Below the pieces are notes generated by a model. The model was not told where the DNA came from. It did no database searches and saw only the letters and a program-made list of their open reading frames with translations. 64,000 nucleotides of DNA from UBA3478 sp965662045 (lineage in GTDB: Bacteria > Bacteroidota > Bacteroidia > Flavobacteriales > Flavobacteriaceae): positions 186,001-250,000 of the forward strand of contig CBFIGE010000002.1 in the NCBI GenBank assembly GCA_965662045.1. The letters are read 5' to 3'. Below are positions 49,878-59,552 of this stretch, piece after piece. The translations under genes and the position numbers were made by a program. Each line of letters begins with the position of its first letter. Within the stretch, counting starts at the first letter, position 1.

Positions 49878-51410
49878 ATGCATCAAAAAGTTCTCATTTT
49901 AGATTTCGGTTCACAGTATACTCAGCTGATCGCAAGAAGAATCAGAGAGTTGAACATTTATTCTGAAATCATACCGTATAACAAGGCTCCTAAATCCTTA
50001 GACGCATACAAGGCAGTTATTTTATCAGGTTCTCCGCACTCTGTGCGTGGCGAAAATCCCCCAAAAATTGAATTGTCAAATTATCGTCAAAATTTACCTC
50101 TATTGGGTATTTGCTATGGAGCCCAATATTTGGCTAGTGAAGCAGGAGGGGATGTGAAACCTTCAAAAATTAGAGAATACGGAAGAGCCAATCTTACTCA
50201 AGTTGAACAAGATTCTTCTTTAATGAAAGGGGTAGAACTTAATTCGCAAGTCTGGATGAGTCATTCAGACACCATCAGTGCATTACCTGCATCTTGTAAA
50301 AAGATAGCTAGTACTGCCGATGTAGAGAATGCAGCTTTTATGTTTGAAAATGAAGAAACTTTTGGAATTCAATTTCATCCTGAGGTGTATCACAGTACCG
50401 ACGGAATTAAAGTGTTGGAGAATTTTTTAGTTCGAATCGCACATTTTAATCAAGATTGGACGCCAAACGCATTTGTAGAAGAAACCGTTCAAGACCTTAA
50501 GGCTCAAATTCAAGGAGATAGTGTAATACTTGGATTGTCTGGTGGGGTTGACTCCACGGTTGCTGCTATGCTGTTGCACAAGGCAATAGGGGATAGACTA
50601 CATTGCATTTTCGTCAATAATGGACTTTTGCGAAAGAATGAATTTGAACAAGTTCTTGAGCAATACAAAGGCTTTGGACTGAATGTCAAAGGTGTGGATG
50701 CAGGAGATCGTTTTTTATCCGAATTAGAAGGTGTAAGTGATCCAGAACAAAAGAGAAAGACAATCGGCAGGGTTTTTGTTGATGTTTTCGATAGCGAGTC
50801 TAAACTCGTTTTAGATGCCAAGTGGCTGGCACAAGGGACTATTTATCCTGATGTCATTGAATCGGTATCAGCGACCGGAGGACCTTCAGCAACAATAAAA
50901 AGTCATCACAATGTGGGAGGATTACCTGATTATATGAAACTTAAAGTAATAGAACCCTTACGAAAATTGTTTAAAGATGAAGTGAGACGGATAGGAGCCA
51001 CACTGGGTATAGCACCTTCAATTTTAGGAAGGCATCCTTTTCCAGGACCTGGTTTAGGAATACGTATTTTAGGAGATATCACTTCGGATAAAGTCAGAAT
51101 GCTACAAGATGTGGATGCCATTTTTATCGATGGATTGAAAAAATGGGAACTCTATGACAAAGTGTGGCAAGCAGGCGCCATGCTCTTACCTGTTCAAAGT
51201 GTTGGAGTAATGGGTGATGAACGCACTTATGAGAATTGTGTTGCTTTGAGAGCGGTGGAGAGTACTGATGGTATGACCGCAGATTGGATTAATTTTCCGC
51301 ATGAATTCTTGCAGAGTATTTCCAATGAGATTATCAATAAAGTGAAGGGTGTAAATCGTGTGGTTTATGATATAAGTTCAAAACCTCCGGCAACAATAGA
51401 GTGGGAATGA
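49878..51410 (+). CDS. guaA: GMP synthase (glutamine-hydrolysing)
   Basis: Makes GMP from XMP with glutamine (EC 6.3.5.2), downstream of guaB. 510 aa from the ATG at 49878 (MHQKVLILDFGSQYTQLIARR split MHQKVLILDFGSQ / YTQLIARR); a TTG five codons earlier falls inside the promoter box. The amidotransferase has its nucleophile in LLGICYGAQYL and triad residues in FHPEVYHS; the synthetase P-loop is LSGGVDSTVAAMLL; the C-terminal dimer domain has FPGPGLGIRILG. Its TGA overlaps the next ATG (ATGA). Confidence 0.97.
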   Translation: MHQKVLILDFGSQYTQLIARRIRELNIYSEIIPYNKAPKSLDAYKAVILSGSPHSVRGENPPKIELSNYRQNLPLLGICYGAQYLASEAGGDVKPSKIREYGRANLTQVEQDSSLMKGVELNSQVWMSHSDTISALPASCKKIASTADVENAAFMFENEETFGIQFHPEVYHSTDGIKVLENFLVRIAHFNQDWTPNAFVEETVQDLKAQIQGDSVILGLSGGVDSTVAAMLLHKAIGDRLHCIFVNNGLLRKNEFEQVLEQYKGFGLNVKGVDAGDRFLSELEGVSDPEQKRKTIGRVFVDVFDSESKLVLDAKWLAQGTIYPDVIESVSATGGPSATIKSHHNVGGLPDYMKLKVIEPLRKLFKDEVRRIGATLGIAPSILGRHPFPGPGLGIRILGDITSDKVRMLQDVDAIFIDGLKKWELYDKVWQAGAMLLPVQSVGVMGDERTYENCVALRAVESTDGMTADWINFPHEFLQSISNEIINKVKGVNRVVYDISSKPPATIEWE

Positions 51411-53506
51411 AAAAAAGAATATACGCGTTAGTTCTAGGTGTTTTATGCTCATTTCAATTGTTAAGTGCTCAGGTTGTTGAAAGTAAAAATCCTGCGCGCT
51501 TTAAAATGCACAGGGTACTCCAGTCCGAGACAGTATACGGGATTTCTAAAAAGTATGACATTGACACTACTGAATTGATTCTTTTTAACGACTTTTTAAA
51601 TTCCGAGGTGTTGGATGTCAATATGATTTTAAGGATTCCTGTCTTCGAAGAAAAAGAAAGTGTTTCTCCCGTATTAAGTATTCCAAGTGGATTCATTAAT
51701 TACAAGGTTAAGAAAAAAGAAAAGATTGATGCTATTGCTTTAAAATTCTCAGTGAAGAAAGAGGATATCTTGAAGTATAATCCGCGTGCAGCTCGAAAAA
51801 AGTTGAAGTCGAAACAGCTTTTGAAAATCCCTGTATACAAAGAAAAAAGCGCATCGCAATCTGCTAGTCAAGTCAGTTACGAGACGTATCAAGTAAAACA
51901 AGGAGACACTAGATGGAGTATTGCTTACAGTTATCAAATAAGTTTGGATAGCTTGGCACGTCTCAATCCTCAATTGCCTGAAAACCCTTCTTCTTTAAGT
52001 GTTGGAGATGTCTTGAGTGTACCTTTGAACTCCCTAAAGATTAAAGATCTCGAGTACGCTAATCAACAAGAATACACTGAATCCACAATAGAAGAAGAGG
52101 AAGAAACAGTTTTCGTATATGACGATAGTTTTTTGTATTACGAGGTTCAACCTAAAGAAACAATTTATGGTATTGTAAAGAGCCTCGATATTGATATGAT
52201 TTCTTTATATCGACTTAACCCTAAAATTAAAGAGGGGCTTTCTTCAGGAATGATCTTAAAAATACCCAAACCTATAGGCTTTAGTCGAACGGTACGTCAA
52301 GGGTTGATAAGCCCTGAATTCAGTTTGTTTGACAGTATTCAAGTTGGATCTTCTCATGATTTACTTTTTATGCTTCCTTTTCGTTTAGATCGTGTTGATT
52401 CACTGGATGTTCAATTGGCTCAAAAAGAAATTGAGAAAAGGACTGATATGAAAACCTCACTTAGTTTTTATTCAGGGGCCCTTATGGCGATTGATTCTCT
52501 TCGTTCTTATGGTGTTTTTGTTAATCATGAGACCTTTGATACTGAGTTGGACAAAGGCAGAGTGGGATCATATCTTCAACTTGCTGACCTCAGTAAATAT
52601 GATGCTGTTATTGGTCCTTTGCGTTCTGGTATTATTGAAGAAATTTCAAGAAGTACCTCCTTGGCGTCAATTCCTTTTGTGTTTCCTTTATCGGCACCCA
52701 TAAAAGATGCATATAGCGACAACGTAATATTTTCTATTACTGATCCTTCAGAAATAAGAGAAGAAATGATTTCTCAACTTTTGCGAGTAAAAGAAGAAGA
52801 GTCTGTATTAATTATAACAGATAGTAGTGAAGATGGGCAAGCTAAACGAGATTTGCAATTAGCGTTCCCAGGGGCAAAGGTTACGGAAATAACCGATGAG
52901 AGCTCTTTAGATCTAGAAGAGTTTAAGTTAAATCAAATTGACTCTACCAGAGTTAACTGGGTGTTTTTAGAAACGTCTAAATCCAGTTTAGCCTCAGGAG
53001 TGACAAGTGTTTTGAACTCTATAAATTCCGAGGAAAATAGAATAATTCAGCTTTTTACTACCAAATATGCTACTCGGGTTTTTGAAAGTCAGAGTATTTC
53101 TTTTGAGCATTTGTCGAATTTAAAGTTTGTGTATCCTTCGGTTTATAACACTCCAGAATCAAAAAGTGAATTTTCAAAACGCTACTTAAATCGTTTTGGT
53201 TTTTTCCCGAATGCTTATGCGGCTAGAGGATTTGATCTTGTTTTTGATTTGGTATTGAGAATGGCTTATGATAAGAATTTTTTAATAAGTACTTCAGTTA
53301 TAGACGAAAAAGAATACACGCACAGTAAATTCAATTACGGCCTCTCACAGAATCAAAGGGGATATATCAATCATTCCTTTTATCTCATGCAATACACTAA
53401 TTTAGAACGAAATAAAATCGATGAAAACTACCTCAGAAATAATTTACCAAGGTGGACTCAGGACAGCATCAACCCACTTGAGATCGGGGTCGGTGATCCA
53501 CAGTGA
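51407..53506 (+). CDS. LysM-repeat protein with LpoA-like binding domain
   Basis: 699-aa exported protein with a Sec signal peptide (cleavage near LLSAQ). Four LysM repeats occupy about residues 25-310: HRVLQSETVYGISKKYD, NYKVKKKEKIDAIALKF, YQVKQGDTRWSIAYSYQ and YEVQPKETIYGIVKSLD, each ending in an LKIPV/LRIPV-like strand. The second half (about 315-660) resembles a periplasmic-binding-protein fold like LpoA or leucine-binding proteins (FYSGALMAIDSLRSYG, YDAVIGPLRSGII). It probably binds peptidoglycan and may regulate wall synthesis; ligand unknown. The last ~28 codons overlap osmC out of frame and look like an added tail. Confidence 0.87.
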   Translation: MKKRIYALVLGVLCSFQLLSAQVVESKNPARFKMHRVLQSETVYGISKKYDIDTTELILFNDFLNSEVLDVNMILRIPVFEEKESVSPVLSIPSGFINYKVKKKEKIDAIALKFSVKKEDILKYNPRAARKKLKSKQLLKIPVYKEKSASQSASQVSYETYQVKQGDTRWSIAYSYQISLDSLARLNPQLPENPSSLSVGDVLSVPLNSLKIKDLEYANQQEYTESTIEEEEETVFVYDDSFLYYEVQPKETIYGIVKSLDIDMISLYRLNPKIKEGLSSGMILKIPKPIGFSRTVRQGLISPEFSLFDSIQVGSSHDLLFMLPFRLDRVDSLDVQLAQKEIEKRTDMKTSLSFYSGALMAIDSLRSYGVFVNHETFDTELDKGRVGSYLQLADLSKYDAVIGPLRSGIIEEISRSTSLASIPFVFPLSAPIKDAYSDNVIFSITDPSEIREEMISQLLRVKEEESVLIITDSSEDGQAKRDLQLAFPGAKVTEITDESSLDLEEFKLNQIDSTRVNWVFLETSKSSLASGVTSVLNSINSEENRIIQLFTTKYATRVFESQSISFEHLSNLKFVYPSVYNTPESKSEFSKRYLNRFGFFPNAYAARGFDLVFDLVLRMAYDKNFLISTSVIDEKEYTHSKFNYGLSQNQRGYINHSFYLMQYTNLERNKIDENYLRNNLPRWTQDSINPLEIGVGDPQ

Positions 53507-53831
53507 TGCTCCAATTGACAATAATGGATTAGGACAAGCTTTTTCACCAACAGATTGTGTGGCCAACGCCCTAGGCAGTTGCATGATAACGGTAATGGCT
53601 ATAAAGGCGAATCAAATGGGTATCGAGCTTAGAGATAGTCGTCTTGAAATCAAAAAGCACATGGCCTCTGATCCAAGACGAATTTCATGTATTGAAGTTG
53701 ATTTGTATTTACCAGAAATCTCTGAAAAAGATGCAAAAATATTAGAACTCGTCGGAAATACATGCCCTGTTTTGGCAAGCCTCCACTCAGATTTAGAAAA
53801 GCAAATCAGATTTCACTGGAATAGCCTTTAG
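53421..53831 (+). CDS. OsmC-family peroxide-detoxifying protein
   Basis: 136-aa OsmC/Ohr-family protein, thiol peroxidases for organic and fatty-acid hydroperoxides. The catalytic cysteines are in LGSCMIT (near residue 52) and VGNTCPVLASL (near 113). The YQGGLRTASTHLRSGSVIHSD start is the normal OsmC N-terminus, and it is encoded inside the end of the LysM gene in the +1 frame (86-base overlap). So the ATG at 53421 is well supported although it has no obvious Shine-Dalgarno site. Four-base convergent overlap with the TIM-barrel gene. Confidence 0.9.
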   Translation: MKTTSEIIYQGGLRTASTHLRSGSVIHSDAPIDNNGLGQAFSPTDCVANALGSCMITVMAIKANQMGIELRDSRLEIKKHMASDPRRISCIEVDLYLPEISEKDAKILELVGNTCPVLASLHSDLEKQIRFHWNSL

Positions 53832-54703
53832 ATATCGCAAATAGTGAAGGCAGCTTGCAGGGAAGCTATAGGATCGTCACTTATAGGAATAAATTCTTGA
53901 GCGACATGCCCTGTGTATCCCGTTTTGAGAATTTCTTTCATTATAGCTGGATAATACAATTCTTGTTTTTCACCAATTTCATTTCTGCCGGGAACACCAG
54001 CCGTATGGTAATGACCAAAGTATTTATGGTACTTTCTAATGCTATTGATTATATCTCCTTCTTGAATTTGCATGTGGTAGATATCGAAAAGTAGTTTGAA
54101 ATTATCACTCCCCAATCTTCTGCATAGTTCAACTCCCCAAATACTAGAATCACACATATAATCTGGATGATTTTGTTGGTTGAACAATTCCATTTGTAAG
54201 ATAACTCCGTGCTCTTCGGCTAAAGGCATGATTTCAGATAGTCCCCTTACACAATTTTCGATTCCGACATAGTCATTCATTCCATTTCTATTTCCACTAA
54301 AACAGATGAGGTTGGTAAATCCAGCCTCAGCTACTTTAGGAATAACACGTTTGTAATTTTCTATGAGTTGCTGGTGATTTTTAGGGTCGTTGAATCCTTC
54401 TACTAAGCTTATTTCTGCTCCCTGACACATGCTGCAATGTATATCGTATTTTTTGAGCAAATCAAAATTTTCTGGATTCACCAAGTCTATAGATTTGATG
54501 CCCATGTTTTTAATTATTTTCAAAAAATCTTCTAAGGGTATATTGCCAAAACACCAATGACAGACACTGTGATTGATATTATTTTTGAGATCTAATGTTT
54601 TTAATTCTGTAGGATTTAAATTGAAATTATGAGCTACAGTGTTGGCTGAAAATAGTGCCAACCCTCCTGTGCCCGATTTTTGAATAAAGTCTCTTCTGTT
54701 CAT
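53828..54703 (-). CDS. Hydroxypyruvate isomerase-like TIM-barrel protein
   Basis: 291-aa sugar-phosphate-isomerase/AP-endonuclease-2 superfamily protein of the hydroxypyruvate isomerase-like group. The N-terminus MNRRDFIQKSGTGGLALF carries a twin-arginine signal, so it is probably exported folded. Metal-site residues are plausible at LQMELFNQ (Glu), FDIYHMQIQEGD (Asp/His), YFGHYHTAG and a final AQEFIP (Glu). The actual sugar substrate is unknown. It diverges from pyrG. Confidence 0.78.
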   Translation of the reverse strand: MNRRDFIQKSGTGGLALFSANTVAHNFNLNPTELKTLDLKNNINHSVCHWCFGNIPLEDFLKIIKNMGIKSIDLVNPENFDLLKKYDIHCSMCQGAEISLVEGFNDPKNHQQLIENYKRVIPKVAEAGFTNLICFSGNRNGMNDYVGIENCVRGLSEIMPLAEEHGVILQMELFNQQNHPDYMCDSSIWGVELCRRLGSDNFKLLFDIYHMQIQEGDIINSIRKYHKYFGHYHTAGVPGRNEIGEKQELYYPAIMKEILKTGYTGHVAQEFIPISDDPIASLQAAFTICDI

Positions 54704-54735
54704 GGTTAGTTTTTTAGACTTTTAAGATATTGAAT

Positions 54736-54768
54736 TTTGCTTAAACCTTTTGATTTATTGTACCTTTA
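54736..54768 (+). promoter_or_regulatory. Putative pyrG promoter
   Basis: TTTG (54736-54739), 21 bases, TACCTTTA (54761-54768), one base off TAnnTTTG. The box ends 24 bases before the ATG. Confidence 0.48.
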
Positions 54769-54792
54769 CACCCCGTATATAATCAAAAACCC

Positions 54793-56415
54793 ATGAACAC
54801 CACTAAATACGTTTTTGTTACGGGCGGAGTTACTTCTTCATTAGGTAAAGGAATTATCGCTGCTTCTTTAGCAAAACTTCTTCAGGCTAGAGGATACAGA
54901 GTAACGATACAAAAGTTCGATCCCTATATCAACGTCGATCCGGGAACATTAAATCCATACGAACACGGAGAGTGTTTTGTCACTGATGATGGAGCAGAAA
55001 CAGATTTAGATTTGGGTCATTACGAACGTTTTTTAAATACTTCAACTTCTCAGGCAAATAATGTGACTACGGGACGTATCTACCAAAGTGTGATTGAAAA
55101 AGAACGTCGAGGAGAGTTTCTGGGTAAAACTGTTCAGGTCGTTCCTCACATTACCAATGAAATTAAGGATCGCATTAAACTTTTAGGCCAAACTGGAAAC
55201 TACGATATTGTTATTACTGAAATAGGAGGAACAGTAGGGGATATAGAATCATTGCCTTACATTGAAGCTGTTCGTCAACTGCTATGGGATTTGGGAGAGC
55301 ACAACGGTATGGTTATACATTTAACGCTAGTTCCCTATTTGTCTGCTGCTGGAGAATTAAAGACCAAACCCACTCAGCATTCGGTAAAAACCTTAATGGA
55401 AAGTGGTATAAAAGCGGATGTTTTAGTATGTAGAACAGAGTACGATATCGACCAAGATAAAAGAAGAAAATTGGCGCTTTTTTGCAATGTTTCAAAAGAA
55501 GCAGTTATACAATCCATCGATGCTCCAACGATTTATCAAGTACCTGTTTTGATGCAAGAAGAAGGGCTTGACCGTGTAGTTCTTGAAAAATTAAGACTAA
55601 ACACTGATAGTGTACCTGCATTGGATTCTTGGAAAGAATTTTTAGAACGCCTAGCGAATCCTGAAAATACCATTAAGATTGGATTAATCGGAAAATATGT
55701 TGAACTACAAGATTCTTACAAGTCCATTTTAGAAGCCTTTATACATGCCGGGGCTGAAAATAAGGTCAAGGTTGAAATTCAATCCATTCACTCTGAGACT
55801 TTAGAAGTAAATGAAATTGAATCAATACTTAAAGGGCTCAACGGATTACTGGTAGCACCTGGATTTGGTACGCGAGGTTTAGAGGGCAAAATTAAAGCTG
55901 TTCGGTATGCAAGAGAAAATAATGTTCCGTTTTTTGGAATTTGTTTGGGAATGCAAATGGCCATCGTAGAGTACGCTCGAAATGTTCTCGGCATAGAAAA
56001 TGCAAATTCTATAGAGGTTGATGAAAACACTTCATCACCTTTAATTTCTTTAATGGAAGAACAGAAAAAGATTACACATTTGGGTGGAACAATGCGTTTA
56101 GGTTCTTGGGAATGTGAATTGACTGAGGGAAGTAAAGCCTCTGAAATATATTCAAATGCTAAAATCATTCACGAGCGTCACAGGCATAGATTTGAGGTCA
56201 ATAATCAGTACGAAAAACAACTCGAAGAAGCAGGTTTAAAGGCTACAGGAAGGAATAAGAAAACACAATTGATAGAGATTGTTGAACTGGAAAACCATCC
56301 TTGGTTTGTTGGAGTTCAATACCATCCGGAATACAAAAGTACAGTTGCTAATCCTCATCCTTTATTTGTCTCATTCATTGCTGCTGCCTTGACACACAAA
56401 AAAAATCAATTGTAG
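54793..56415 (+). CDS. pyrG: CTP synthase
   Basis: Makes CTP from UTP with glutamine or ammonia (EC 6.3.4.2). 540 aa. Synthetase domain 1-270: YVFVTGGVTSSLGKGIIAAS (P-loop), KFDPYINVDPGTLNPYEHGE (Mg/UTP site), EIGGTVGDIESLPYIEA. Glutaminase domain 295-535 with nucleophile in FFGICLGMQMA and the triad in VGVQYHPEYKS. Together with pyrD the window covers both ends of the pyrimidine route. It has its own promoter and is followed by yidC, which also has a promoter. Confidence 0.97.
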   Translation: MNTTKYVFVTGGVTSSLGKGIIAASLAKLLQARGYRVTIQKFDPYINVDPGTLNPYEHGECFVTDDGAETDLDLGHYERFLNTSTSQANNVTTGRIYQSVIEKERRGEFLGKTVQVVPHITNEIKDRIKLLGQTGNYDIVITEIGGTVGDIESLPYIEAVRQLLWDLGEHNGMVIHLTLVPYLSAAGELKTKPTQHSVKTLMESGIKADVLVCRTEYDIDQDKRRKLALFCNVSKEAVIQSIDAPTIYQVPVLMQEEGLDRVVLEKLRLNTDSVPALDSWKEFLERLANPENTIKIGLIGKYVELQDSYKSILEAFIHAGAENKVKVEIQSIHSETLEVNEIESILKGLNGLLVAPGFGTRGLEGKIKAVRYARENNVPFFGICLGMQMAIVEYARNVLGIENANSIEVDENTSSPLISLMEEQKKITHLGGTMRLGSWECELTEGSKASEIYSNAKIIHERHRHRFEVNNQYEKQLEEAGLKATGRNKKTQLIEIVELENHPWFVGVQYHPEYKSTVANPHPLFVSFIAAALTHKKNQL

Positions 56416-56441
56416 GGACAGCCCAATAAGCATTATCTTTG
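56410..56441 (+). promoter_or_regulatory. Putative yidC promoter
   Basis: TTG (56410-56412), 21 bases, TATCTTTG (56434-56441): exact TAnnTTTG at ideal spacing, ending 26 bases before the ATG. It lies across the pyrG stop. Confidence 0.55.
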
Positions 56442-56467
56442 AATTTAATACGCTATTTTAACTCTTT

Positions 56468-58342
56468 ATGGAAGAAAGAAAACTAGATAAAAGCTCCATC
56501 ATTGGCTTTATTCTCATATTCGCTATTATGATGTTTTGGTTTTACCTAAACCAACCAACCCCCGAGGAATTAGAGGCAGCTAGAGCTGCAGAACTTGTGG
56601 CTAATCAGGAAAAAAAATCATCTGAAAGCGAGGCGGAAATCAAAATAGATGCTGTTCCCGCTGTGGTTTCTGATTCTATTGTAAACCAAGCTTACAAAAA
56701 TGCTGTCGGTCTTTTTGCCTTTACTCCCAAAGATGAGGGATCAACCTTTATTGAAAATGACTTGTTGCGGATGGAGATTTCCCATAAAGGTGCTCAAATT
56801 AAAGGACTAGAATTAAAGCAATACTCAGACTATAAAGAAGAGCCAGTTCATTTGATTGCCGAGAACAACTCAAATCTCAGAGTTAATTTTAGAACAACAG
56901 ATAATCGAATATTAAAAACTACTGATCTGTTTTTTATTCCTTCTATCTCCAAAGATGACGGGGGAATCACTCGTCTATCGATGAAAGCGAAAACGGCTGA
57001 AAATGCTTATTTAGAAGTGGTTTACGTATTAAAACCTGATGAGTATTTACTGGATTATACCATAAGAAGTCAAAACTTAAGTTCCTATTTAGTCGATTCT
57101 GACGATGTCAATCTGAGTTGGGATTTTAAGGCTAAGCGATTCGATCAGAGTGTAATGTATGAGAACAGGTATACCCGTTTAACTTATCAATACGACAATA
57201 AGAAGGTCAGAAAGTTGTCTGCTTCAAGCGATTTTGATGAGGATACAGAAAACAAGGTGAATTGGATTTCTTATCGACAGCACTTTTTTAGCAGTATGTT
57301 AGTGGCTGAACAAGCCTTTGATAAAGTTGAGTTGAATTCTGAAAATTTAGTTGAGGAGGAATCTAAAGACGAAATATATACTAAAGCCTATGGCTCAAAA
57401 GTGAATTTAAAGCTCATGGGAGGTGAGCTATCTTCTGCTATGAAACTTTATTTTGGTCCTACAGATCTAGAAGTCCTAAGCGCATATAAGGATTATGCCT
57501 TGGCTGACTCTATTCCTTTTGGATGGGGAATTTTTGGATGGATCAACAGATATATTTTTAATCCCTTTTACAGTTTTTTAGCCTCCTTTTTACCTTATGG
57601 TATGGCTATTATAGTAATGACGATAGTCGTTCGTTTGGCAATGTCTCCTGTGACCTATAAGTCCTATGTGTCCCAAGCGAAGATGAAGGTTTTAAGACCA
57701 GAAATTACAGCAATCAACGATAAGTACAAAGACGATGCCATGAAAAGGCAGCAAGAAACTATGAAAATTTACAACAAGGCAGGTGTTAGCCCGATGAGTG
57801 GTTGTCTACCCGCGTTTTTACAGTTGCCAATTTTCTATGCCCTATTTAGTTTTTTCCCTACTTCATTTATATTGCGCCAAAAGTCGTTTTTATGGGTGGA
57901 TGACTTGTCGTCGTATGACACTATTGTAGAGTTGCCTTTTACTATTCCATTTTACGGGGACCATATTAGCTTGTTTCCTATTTTGGCTTCTGTAGCTATC
58001 TTTTTCTACATGCAAATGACTACAGGTCAGACTATGCAAATGCAACAACAGCCGGGAATGCCCAATATGAAGTTCATCATGTACTTATCTCCAGTAATGA
58101 TGTTGTTTTTTTTCAACAACTACGCTTCTGGATTGAGTTTATATTATTTTGTTTCTAATTTGCTAACAATAGGTATTATGTTGGTCATTAAAAACGTAAT
58201 CTTAGATGAAGAAAAGATTCACGCGCAAATTGAAGAGAACAAAAAAGCACCTCGTAAGGAAAATAAATTTCAAAAAAGAATGCGAGAAATGATGGAGCAG
58301 GCTGAAACGCAACCTGAGTATAAAAAGAGGCTAAAAAAGTAG
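56468..58342 (+). CDS. yidC: Membrane protein insertase YidC
   Basis: Oxa1-family insertase that places proteins in the inner membrane with or without SecYEG. 624 aa, long form with a large periplasmic domain (about residues 60-350) after the first helix (IIGFILIFAIMMFWFY). The core begins with YGMAIIVMTIVVRLAMSPVT, whose Arg lies in the hydrophilic groove; QLPIFYALFSFFPTSF and the last helices around 555-590 complete five core helices. The C-terminal tail is basic and Lys-rich. It is followed by mnmA after 23 bases, possibly on one transcript. Confidence 0.95.
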   Translation: MEERKLDKSSIIGFILIFAIMMFWFYLNQPTPEELEAARAAELVANQEKKSSESEAEIKIDAVPAVVSDSIVNQAYKNAVGLFAFTPKDEGSTFIENDLLRMEISHKGAQIKGLELKQYSDYKEEPVHLIAENNSNLRVNFRTTDNRILKTTDLFFIPSISKDDGGITRLSMKAKTAENAYLEVVYVLKPDEYLLDYTIRSQNLSSYLVDSDDVNLSWDFKAKRFDQSVMYENRYTRLTYQYDNKKVRKLSASSDFDEDTENKVNWISYRQHFFSSMLVAEQAFDKVELNSENLVEEESKDEIYTKAYGSKVNLKLMGGELSSAMKLYFGPTDLEVLSAYKDYALADSIPFGWGIFGWINRYIFNPFYSFLASFLPYGMAIIVMTIVVRLAMSPVTYKSYVSQAKMKVLRPEITAINDKYKDDAMKRQQETMKIYNKAGVSPMSGCLPAFLQLPIFYALFSFFPTSFILRQKSFLWVDDLSSYDTIVELPFTIPFYGDHISLFPILASVAIFFYMQMTTGQTMQMQQQPGMPNMKFIMYLSPVMMLFFFNNYASGLSLYYFVSNLLTIGIMLVIKNVILDEEKIHAQIEENKKAPRKENKFQKRMREMMEQAETQPEYKKRLKK

Positions 58343-58365
58343 TCCGGTATTTTATATCCATTGAT

Positions 58366-59550
58366 ATGGCTGAGAACATGCCCACAGCAGTTGTAGGTTT
58401 ATCTGGAGGTGTCGACTCCTCTGTTGCTGCCTATCTTTTGAAAAAAGAGGGTTTCAATGTAATTGCTCTTTTTATGAAGAATTGGCATGACGATGAAGTC
58501 ACTATTTCAGATGAATGTCCATGGCTTGAAGACAGTAATGACGCATTATTAGTCGCAGAAAAACTCAATATTCCATTTCAAACAATTGATCTTAGTGAAG
58601 TTTACAAAGAGCGTATTGTCAACTATATGTTTGACGAATATCGCAATGGAAGAACGCCAAATCCAGATGTACTCTGCAATCGAGAAATCAAGTTTGATGT
58701 CTTTTTATCCATAGCTCTTGATTTAGGTGCTGATTTTGTAGCTACAGGGCATTATTGTCAAAAAGGAGAGTTATCCCATGGTGATAATACTCTATATCAA
58801 TTAAAAGCTGGAAAAGATCCAAATAAAGATCAGTCGTATTTCTTATGTCAATTAAATCAGGACCAACTCTCAAAAGTTTTATTTCCAATTGGTCATCTTC
58901 AAAAATCAGAAGTTAGAGCAATAGCTGAGCGAGAAGGTTTAGTCACTGCCAGTAAAAAAGACTCTCAGGGCTTGTGTTTTATTGGAAAAGTTCGATTGCC
59001 TGATTTTTTACAACAACAGTTAAAGCCCAAGGAAGGAACTATTATAGAAATAGCAGCCACAAATCCAATTTACGCCTTTGACGAGGATAATATGACGCTT
59101 TCAGAGCGAGCATTAGCTTATGAGTACGTTGAAGACATGGGTAAGGTTTGTGGGTTACACAAAGGGGCTCACTTTTTTACGATAGGACAGCGCAAAGGTT
59201 TGGCCGTTGGTGGAACAAAAGAACCACTCTTTGTAATTGCAACAGATACTGTCGAAAATATCATCTATGTAGGTGAGGGAAATAAGCATCCGGGTTTATT
59301 TCGTTCTGCCCTTAAAATTGAATCCAAAGATATTCACTGGTTGAGATCTGATTTGATTTTAAATGAAGGGGAGCAGATGAAGGTAAGCGTTAGGATACGA
59401 TACCGTCAGCCATTGCAAAAAGCGACCTTAATTAAAAAGTCTGATGGACTTTATATAGATTTTGACCATCCACAATCTGCAATAACATCTGGGCAATTTG
59501 CAGCTTGGTATAGAGAAGATGAATTATTGGGTTCAGGAGTCATTTCATAA
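58366..59550 (+). CDS. mnmA: tRNA-uridine 2-sulfurtransferase MnmA
   Basis: Thiolates U34 of Lys, Glu and Gln tRNAs (EC 2.8.1.13), the 2-thio part of mnm5s2U. 394 aa. PP-loop VGLSGGVDSSVAAYLL at residues 9-24; the first catalytic cysteine is in NPDVLCNREIKF (about 101), the second in SQGLCFIGKV (about 204); FFTIGQRKGLAVGG belongs to the tRNA-binding part. MnmD, which acts on the same base, is at 2849-3544. It is two bases from the next gene. Confidence 0.95.
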   Translation: MAENMPTAVVGLSGGVDSSVAAYLLKKEGFNVIALFMKNWHDDEVTISDECPWLEDSNDALLVAEKLNIPFQTIDLSEVYKERIVNYMFDEYRNGRTPNPDVLCNREIKFDVFLSIALDLGADFVATGHYCQKGELSHGDNTLYQLKAGKDPNKDQSYFLCQLNQDQLSKVLFPIGHLQKSEVRAIAEREGLVTASKKDSQGLCFIGKVRLPDFLQQQLKPKEGTIIEIAATNPIYAFDEDNMTLSERALAYEYVEDMGKVCGLHKGAHFFTIGQRKGLAVGGTKEPLFVIATDTVENIIYVGEGNKHPGLFRSALKIESKDIHWLRSDLILNEGEQMKVSVRIRYRQPLQKATLIKKSDGLYIDFDHPQSAITSGQFAAWYREDELLGSGVIS

Positions 59551-59552
59551 AT

